Assembly (NCBI GenBank): GCA_048013815.1
Contig: CM106586.1
Coordinates: 7,130,001-7,194,000 of the forward strand
DNA from: Setoptus koraiensis
Taxonomy: Eukaryota; Arthropoda
Reading direction: 5' to 3'
DNA length: 64,000 bases
Of the stretch, positions 57,298-64,000 are shown in pieces; the first letter of the stretch is position 1, and the number at the start of each line of letters is the position of its first letter. A model generated the notes under the pieces. It was not told the origin of the DNA, searched no databases, and saw nothing but the letters and a program-made list of their open reading frames with translations. Both the position numbers and the translations under genes were made by a program.

Positions 57298-58870
57298 TAA
57301 TGGGCAAAAGAAAAGAATAATGTAATAACTATCGATTTTATCTCGCTTCTCTCCATCTCGAATGGTGTCATTTGAGTCGACTGCTGTTTGGCTTGGTTAG
57401 GTGGTTTTTTGGATGCAGTTTTGGCGTAGTTGGGCTAGCCAAGTTTGCGAGTTAGTTTTGTCGTTGGTGGCATCTCGTTGTGAGACTAAACTATTGTGTT
57501 TAACTGCGGCCTGGTGTAATAATATATAATAATAAAGTTGCGTAATGAACATCAATATTACATGGCCGCCACTATAAGTCAGTGCCACTAACGAGACGCC
57601 GTGCGTTGTGCGTAACGAGCGTGTGAATCGCACAACTCGAGCGCAGCCGCATGAATCCGTTGTTGGCGCTGGCGACGAATTTGTGCTTGAGTTGGGGGCA
57701 TATGCCGGCCGACTCGCGCACAAATTCGTCGCTTGCTGTGGCAATGCTGCCCTGCACAATAAATTTACAAGTGCTGCCAGACTGTGTGGTGCAGCCAGAG
57801 TTACGCTGGCAACTGCACCGCATTCACAGCACCGCGTACACTGTACAGTAACTGCATATTGGTGCAGTGGCTGTTGGTGCAGTGGCAGACGCAAACAGCG
57901 CGTGAGCACACCCATTATGCAGAGTCCGGGCTTTGGCGGACTCACGTTGTGCGAGTCACTCGCAGCGAGTGTGTGTGCATGGCCGAGGTCTGGGTGCTGA
58001 GTCTCAAGTGCACACAGTCGTCGACCAAGCAACTGCGGCTGCAGTTCGGCGCATAGCGTTGGCACTGGGCGCGATTTGCGCATCTAGACTCCAGATTCTG
58101 CAGGCTATCAGCCAGACTGGCAGCCAGAGTCTCTAGTGACTAGTCTCGGCGGGCATGTGTGTGTCACACAGTGTGTGCGGGCTGTTGTTTATGCAAACCA
58201 ACTGTACCGACGACTGCGCGCACCGCACTGGTCCCGTTCGCGTTAGCGTCGAACGCGCCAGTCGGTCCCACCAACGGCACGGCGCTAGCTATCGAATGGC
58301 CGCCGCTCAATGCAGCCTAATGCCGCCTAACGCCGCTTGTTAGTGTCGCACCAACACGACGGTGCCATCCGAGTCGGATAATTCGACCATTGCACCACCA
58401 CCAGTGAGTCACTTGAGTCGCGCAGTGGCGCACAGTTGCAGAGTGCGCCGGGTCCAAACATAGCGCCCGTTGAGTCGGGCTTTACATTATATCATGTATC
58501 GGTGCCATCCAAAAAGAGGGTGTTATCGGCCTCCATGCTTTACGCACACACACACACACACACGCACACTGCTCAGCACTGCTAAGCTAGTTGCGAAAGC
58601 CACCATCTTCTCGCCGTTGTCTCTCCGCTCTAGTCGCCAAAGTCTAGTCGCCAGACTCCAGTGTAGACCGTACTGGGCCAGCCATGCAATATTGTATAAT
58701 ATATAAATATATATAATGGCAAATCAAGATATTGTGCACATTGCCACAGTTGTAATGGAGTCATGGCAAACAATTATCATATCCGCTCAAATTGTATTCA
58801 ATAGTGTGTGTGCTAAACATATCGAGCTAGCCAAATTGAGCTAAACAATTGATACACGCACGCACACACT

Positions 58871-58871
<1 letters not shown>

Positions 58872-58901
<30 letters not shown>
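58872..58901. repeat. (CA)n microsatellite
   Basis: Uninterrupted CA dinucleotide tract within a longer CA-rich stretch. Confidence 0.85.
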
Positions 58902-58904
<3 letters not shown>

Positions 58905-59575
58905 ACAGATTTTGTGTTTCACACACTACTCATGTTCTCAATTTTATCCAGCGACTCAGCGACATTGATAGCGGCGACCGCGACAACCAAAACGGCGCCG
59001 TCTTGATCGTCGTATTCATTATTAATTCATCAAAATCATTGCTACACCGGCCTGTGTTCACATGCTCACACATAATCTGTCGCCGCCACGCAATTAAAGC
59101 AATTCATTCAATACGCATTCACATCATTCAGTCCATTGTGTCAGATCAAATCAGACTAGATCAGCAAACAGACCAAATCAAATTGTCATTAGATTCATCC
59201 ACCTACACTGGAAATCGCACGCTCCAAACCTACGCTGCTGCATATCAACTAGCTCCATATCAGCTAAAATCCGGACAAGACACGTTGTTATCGTTGTTCC
59301 ATCGCGCCGACACTGAGTACAAACAAACTACTCATTCACCATTGTCGCCGATATTTTTGTCTCAGTAATTAATCTAACATCAGACTTAATTGATCATCAT
59401 CAATTAACAATTACATTATTACAAAATAATAATAATAATAATCATAATCGCCCACTAACTCACCAAAGCCAAACATCAATTTCATCCAACGCCAACCCAA
59501 TATCTCAAGTGTATTTCAGCCAAACGCGTCATACAGGCACCTAGCGAGTGCAGACACAAGTGAATAGTCGCAAAA

Positions 59576-61177
59576 ATGGGAAAAGAATCCCCAGAGTCAG
59601 TGCCACTGACGCAAACTCAAAGTCAATTGTCAAAACTAGACTCGCCAGATGCTGCAGACGATAGCAGCAAAACGACAGCACCCTCAGAAAGAGCGGCAGT
59701 TTACGTCAAACAATCGGCCGCAGATGGACAAGAGGCCGTGTCGCTCACAGGTGCTGACAACGTGCCAAGCGCTGATGGGGGCGCTATTAGATTGCAGCCG
59801 AAGATGACATTACAAAACGGCATAACCGTTATTGTGGGCTCCATCATCGGATCGGGAATTTTCGTTGCGCCAAAGGGAGTGCTTAAGGACACAGGAAGTG
59901 TGGGCTTATCACTAATCGTCTGGGTTTTAAGTGGTGTATATTCGTTAATTGGGGCCTATTGTTTCGCCGAATTGGGATGCATGATCCCAAAATCCGGTGC
60001 TGACTACGCTTACATAATGACGTCTTTCGGACCATTCTTGGCTTTCATGCGTCTATGGATTGAGTGCATAGTGGTCAGACCAACATCGCAAGCCATCGTA
60101 GCGCTCACCTTCGCTAACTATGCGTTAAGACCATTTTTCACAACTTGCGATCCGCCAATGATAGCAACCCAATCGTTGGCTATTCTGTGTATACTCGTTC
60201 TCACATTTGTTAATTGTTGGAGTGTTAAGTGGTCTACCCGTGTTCAGGATGTCTGTACATATGGAAAATTGCTCGCTTTAGCACTCATAATAGCATCCGG
60301 ATTGTATCAATTAACACAAGGAAAAACTCAAAATTTCAGCATGGATGGCTCTATCTGGAACGTGTCTCAATTCGCATTGTCATTTTATTCCGGTTTGTTC
60401 GCTTACAATGGGTGGAACTACTTAAATTTCATCATTGAGGAATTAAAAGACCCGGAGAAAAATTTGCCAAAAGCTATCTTCATATCCGTAATTTTAGTTA
60501 CTGTGGTCTACACGTTAACTATAATGTCATTTCACACCACAATGTCTGTTGCAGATGTTCTAGCCAGTGAAGCTGTTGCATCAACGTTCGCAAGAGGAAT
60601 TTATGGAAACTTGGCTCTAGTTGTCCCTGCTTTTGTGGCCCTATCCACTTTCGGTGGTGTCAACGGAATTTTGTTAACATCATCGAGATTGTTCTACGCC
60701 GGAGCGGAGGAGAGACAAATGCCATCTGTATTGTCCATGATACAGATTAATCATTTGACACCTACACCAGCTGTAATTGCAATGTGTTTGTTATCTCTAT
60801 TATACCTTTTCTTTAAGGATATATATTTACTCATCAACTACGTTGGATTTACATCATGGTTGGCGATAGGCTTGGCTGTGGCATGTGTTCCTTATCTCCG
60901 TTGGAAACACCCCGAATGGAGAAGACCCATCAAAGTGCACATGTTCTGGCCTATCTTATATATAATTGCAACTGTATTTATTGTTGTAGTGCCAGCAATA
61001 TCCGACCCTTACGCTACTGGTATGGGTTGCATAATAATACTGACTGGTATGCCCGTCTATTTCATATTCATAGGTATGAAAAACAAACCAGCATGGTTGG
61101 AAAATATAGTAATGAGCACTACTCACACCTTACAGAAGATAATGGTAGTAGTTCCTCCAGAGAAGAAATCAACTTAG
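59576..61177 (+). CDS. LAT-family light-chain amino-acid transporter (SLC7A5-9 type)
   Basis: Intronless 533-residue protein; ATG at 59576 in a strong context (CAAAAATGG). It is a plasma-membrane amino-acid exchanger of the APC superfamily, the light subunit of heteromeric transporters. The first 75 residues are a polar cytosolic tail. Helix 1 carries the substrate-binding GSIIGSGIF motif, followed by VAPKGVL; other family motifs are AYCFAELGCMIPKSGADYAY, YSGLFAYNGWNYLNF (helix 6) and FGGVNGILLTSSRLFY (helix 8). The extracellular Cys in RPFFTTCDPP, between helices 3 and 4, aligns with LAT1 Cys164, which forms the disulphide to the 4F2hc/CD98 heavy chain, so a heavy-chain partner is expected. 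It is closest to LAT1/LAT2/y+LAT; the exact substrate preference cannot be read. Twelve membrane helices. Confidence 0.96.
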   Translation: MGKESPESVPLTQTQSQLSKLDSPDAADDSSKTTAPSERAAVYVKQSAADGQEAVSLTGADNVPSADGGAIRLQPKMTLQNGITVIVGSIIGSGIFVAPKGVLKDTGSVGLSLIVWVLSGVYSLIGAYCFAELGCMIPKSGADYAYIMTSFGPFLAFMRLWIECIVVRPTSQAIVALTFANYALRPFFTTCDPPMIATQSLAILCILVLTFVNCWSVKWSTRVQDVCTYGKLLALALIIASGLYQLTQGKTQNFSMDGSIWNVSQFALSFYSGLFAYNGWNYLNFIIEELKDPEKNLPKAIFISVILVTVVYTLTIMSFHTTMSVADVLASEAVASTFARGIYGNLALVVPAFVALSTFGGVNGILLTSSRLFYAGAEERQMPSVLSMIQINHLTPTPAVIAMCLLSLLYLFFKDIYLLINYVGFTSWLAIGLAVACVPYLRWKHPEWRRPIKVHMFWPILYIIATVFIVVVPAISDPYATGMGCIIILTGMPVYFIFIGMKNKPAWLENIVMSTTHTLQKIMVVVPPEKKST

Positions 61178-62236
61178 GATTGTCTTCATTAGCATATTAA
61201 GTAAATCTGAGTGTCTGGCATAGCATTTATATCAAGTGTATATTATGGAAGGACAACATTTTTTTATCTTCAACTACTTCATCGAACTGCCTTTTTTAAC
61301 TGATTACAATGCCAATACTAACTCTTTCTTTGAACTGTTATAGAATATATACATGTGACACAACTGACCAGTTTGCGGAATTCACTAAGGGATGCACCTG
61401 GTATTGACGGAAAATTCTCACATTTAATATATAAGCATCTAGATAACGATACCTGCCAAATTGGATATCTCGATGTATCAAGGTATATGAACTACTATGA
61501 CTATGTATACAATATCATTTATACAACTAGTGATCGAATGAGAGTTAGCTGATTAATTTTTTTAGATCAATTACTTGGGCGATATCCATTATATCATCCC
61601 TGTAGGACCAATATCGAGACATAATCATATTTACAATACCGTCACTTCAGCTCTGTCAAGAGTACATTTTTTAAATAATATTAATATTGATAACAAACAC
61701 AAAATTCAATTTACTGCCTACTGATCAGTCTATTTTATTACTTTTACCCCATCCCAAGAGTGTTGAGAACACATAAAGCGAAAGCTTCACTCGAAGTGTT
61801 TATCTCTATTTCAAGCAAAAGTGATTCCTCCAGAGTTCGATTGTAGTAGCGATGCTTTTTTATTCACACTTATTGTTCGATTACATAATGAATTAACGTT
61901 AAGTGAATCTCAATTACGATTCGGCCTTTGTCTAGTATTCTAATATCTGATCTCATTTCATAATTAGTTAATGAGAGTATTGATTAGAATTAAACTAGTT
62001 GGTTATAATTAACTAGTCCATAAACGAGTGGCGAGTTTCAATATGAATGAGCAAAATATCTAAGAAGACGCACACTCATGCAATCATAAATGACCATCTT
62101 TGGGTAATTCATATGGCTTCATTCTATTTTGGGGTTACTAATATCAACTGACATGTTCTTTAGCTACATGGTTAGTTGTCGGTACTGTCATATTTCGTGC
62201 TGTCATTTAGCTACCCAATGTATAAATCTCCTTGTA
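61178..62236. other. Convergent intergenic region, LAT transporter and PLA2-like gene
   Basis: A/T-rich 1.06 kb with the 3' ends of two converging genes. I see no repeat, RNA gene or credible open frame; the frame at 61355-61552 is short and featureless. Confidence 0.45.
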
Positions 62237-62932
62237 TTATCGCGTCATTGTTGTTGACGAGGAACTGTCCACGGTAGAGGTGCCGTTATTATTTGCGCAA
62301 CAAGATACACTCTGCGAGTGTTTGTATTCTTTACAACCGAAAGCAAGATTGCCTATTATCAAAATTTTGTTAGATAACTGGCAAGTCGAGTACTGATCCA
62401 TTGTTCCAGAGAATTTGTGCTTGCATAAATTTTCAAGACAATCTTTACCATTGACGACCACAAGAATTGGAATGCAAAATGAGATTTATTCATCAGTGTG
62501 CATCGGAACAAAGAGTTGATGGAGGTTCAACTTACCTTGAAATTCAAGATCGCAAACCAGCTTGTTTTTACCACAAATTCTGTAGCATTGATGCAATTGT
62601 TGACAACAACTTAGCATATCTAAACTAGGTAGGTCATTTTCTTGTATATCCAGGCCAAATATAGCACAACTTCCTGTCTTGTTTGGCCTATGATTAGCTT
62701 GCTGAGAAGAATTCCACAGGCACACTGCCTCACAGTGTTCATGCAAAGAATTTTGAATGACAACGTCGGCGAGATAACTTGCTTTCTCTAGTAGCCGATC
62801 GATGAAATTCGTCATCACCGCGGAGTAATGTCCCAAACTCTCTAAATATATCGGGTGAGCCTGCTGGGAAAAACTCATCAGTAAAACAAAACAAATACTG
62901 GCACCGACCAACGATCTCTTCGATGTGTCCAT
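62237..62932 (-). CDS. Secreted group XII phospholipase A2-like protein, probably inactive (XIIB-like)
   Basis: Two exons, 62932-62536 and 62442-62237, join across a 93 bp intron (GTAAG donor, TAAAG acceptor) and give 200 residues; the junction restores EFQDCLENLC, aligned with human XIIA EFQYCLSKIC. Signal peptide at residues 1-25. Family hallmarks: GSC..FG loop, CCQQLHQCYRICGKNK (about 109-124), and a C-terminal FGCKEYKHSQSVSC matching LGCKPYLDSQRAAC. In active group XII enzymes the core reads CCNQHDRCY; here His is Leu113 and Asp is His114, and the GCG of the calcium loop is altered. Loss of the His to Leu is the same change that defines vertebrate PLA2G12B, a non-enzymatic member involved in lipoprotein secretion. 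So a structural or lipid-binding role is more likely than hydrolysis. Confidence 0.9.
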
Positions 62933-63654
62933 CTTGTAATCAATGATTGAATAATGATGCTTGCAGATTTATTTTAAGAGATGTCCAAATCTTCTACGTT
63001 ACCAAACTGATTGGTGAATCGCTTATATTGCAACATGCATGATTAATTACTATTAAATTTATTGCTACGGCAACCGTGTTTTGGTGGGGATACATTCGAA
63101 TGTATTTCCGATAAAGTACGTCATTCAGATTCCAAGAAACTCGTGTTCTCTAGCACGCGATCCATAACGACCTGCAACAGTATATGCAAATATTTGTATT
63201 GCCAATAGTTATTCGCTAGATATGCCCTATATTTGAATATTTAAGTTCTGTCCCTAAGTTTTTTGAATGAGGATTGTCACGAAATTGCCAGAAGTTACAA
63301 CAATCCATATCCTCCAGACTGACTTTTCGATCACAGTGAGTGTTGCATCGTAAGTTTGCAACTTGAGGCAGCCTATTTCATAAAGATATCTATTAATTTA
63401 TGACCAAAATTCAATACATTCGAGTAGGCATTTTGCCTACCGGCAACATCATACAGATTATTTCAGGAAATTTCGATGCATCGTCTGACCCAGTGAGGCA
63501 CTATCTGCATCTTGCCTGAAGCTAATCTCTCACATTCTCAATCATGATATCCGGATTTTCGATCAATTTAACCAGATTACATATTGTTCACCTGCTAATA
63601 CTCATATGAACCGGAGCGAAAAGAGACAAAAATTAGAAAGTCTTCAGCGGACCA
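62933..63654. other. Upstream region of the PLA2-like gene
   Basis: About 720 bp, presumably promoter of the PLA2-like gene and 3' flank of the small secreted-protein gene. Nothing else recognised. Confidence 0.4.
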
Positions 63655-63930
63655 TCAATCCCAGGTCACTTCAAGCTGTGGCGGTAAGATGATATTCATG
63701 GTTTGCTTGTTTGGAAAATCACCCATCTTAGATTTAAAAACTAAAATCATGTCAAAAAGTTTCTTGGTCTTTACATGGTTGGAGTTGCCGAGTATATATC
63801 CATGTTTCACAACAACACCCGGGCCGCCACGCTTGTTATAACATTGTGAACATAAGCCCGAAAATAGGCAATAACCAACATCAAACAACAGTAAATAAAA
63901 AATCAAAGACAATGTCTCGACCACCCACAT
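63655..63930 (-). CDS. Small secreted protein, unknown (91 aa)
   Basis: Open frame with ATG at 63930 and TGA at 63655. Residues 1-21 form a clear signal peptide (hydrophobic LSLIFYLLLFDVGYC). The mature part begins LFSGLCSQCYNKRGGPG and ends in a Pro/Leu-rich stretch, with two to three cysteines. It could be a complete short gene or a first exon read through; the window ends 70 bases upstream, so promoter context is missing. I do not recognise it. Confidence 0.5.
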   Translation of the reverse strand: MWVVETLSLIFYLLLFDVGYCLFSGLCSQCYNKRGGPGVVVKHGYILGNSNHVKTKKLFDMILVFKSKMGDFPNKQTMNIILPPQLEVTWD

Positions 63931-64000
63931 TCAACGACCGACCAGAGAGCCCTTGGTCCGTTGTACCGTCGATGACAGCGCCCGACAATCAATTTAACCA

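Larger units (their letters stand above)
56119..59575. other. Intergenic region between CBM14 mucin gene and LAT transporter
   Basis: Contains the mucin gene 3' UTR, a long TG tract (57248-57296), short CA tracts near 58550 and 58874, and, at its right end, the probable promoter and 5' UTR of the transporter. The open frame at 59003-59368 lies in this presumed 5' UTR and has no family features. The G/C-rich stretch at 57.6-58.4 kb has open frames on both strands without similarity. Nothing else recognised. Confidence 0.5.

Noticed and set aside
59003-59368. 121-codon open frame upstream of the LAT transporter
   Set aside because: It lies in the presumed 5' UTR, with low-complexity Ile/Gln-rich content and no features.

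Overview
This window reads as nuclear DNA of a small-genome arthropod, most likely a chelicerate such as an acariform mite. That placement is an inference. The evidence is a chitin-binding (CBM14) mucin-like protein, a LAR receptor phosphatase with the arthropod 3 Ig + 9 FN3 layout, microRNA miR-1 with the arthropod GGAG 3' end, very large exons with introns of about 85-180 bp, and intergenic DNA full of (TG)n and (CAA/TTG)n repeats. I saw no recognisable transposon, retroviral copy, tRNA, rRNA or CRISPR array.

Layout, left to right. 0-0.7 kb: 3' end of the ER ubiquitin ligase AMFR/gp78 (+). 2.3-8.8 kb: complete LAR-type receptor tyrosine phosphatase (-, five exons). 11.6-13.1 kb: unknown secreted 505-residue protein (+). 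14.1-15.0 kb: small secreted helical protein (+) whose helix pattern recalls a spidroin N-terminal domain. 15.3-17.5 kb: MFS carrier of the oxalate/formate-monocarboxylate type (-, six exons). 17.5-26.3 kb: no protein genes, but a muscle microRNA locus with mir-133 (-, 19.2 kb) and three tandem mir-1 hairpins (+, 25.7-26.0 kb). 26.3-30.7 kb: compact housekeeping block with an unknown 215-residue protein (-), a Rix1/PELP1-like ribosome-biogenesis protein (+) and pseudouridine synthase PUS1 (-). 32.4-39.4 kb: 2277-residue disordered/coiled-coil protein (+). 39.5-40.5 kb: J-domain membrane protein (-). 40.5-50.6 kb: long repeat-rich intergenic/5' region. 50.6-56.1 kb: 1831-residue mucin-like CBM14 protein (+). 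59.6-61.2 kb: LAT-type light-chain amino-acid transporter (+). 62.2-62.9 kb: group XII phospholipase A2-like protein lacking the catalytic His (-). 63.7-63.9 kb: small secreted protein (-).

The genes are functionally mixed; no shared pathway is evident. The strongest observations are the triple mir-1 array with a nearby, oppositely oriented mir-133; the loss of the PTP signature-motif His in the catalytic D1 domain of LAR; the XIIB-like catalytic loss in the phospholipase A2; and the possible spidroin-NTD-like secreted protein. All splice sites were placed by eye from GT/AG signals, reading phase and family alignment from memory. No search or folding program was run.
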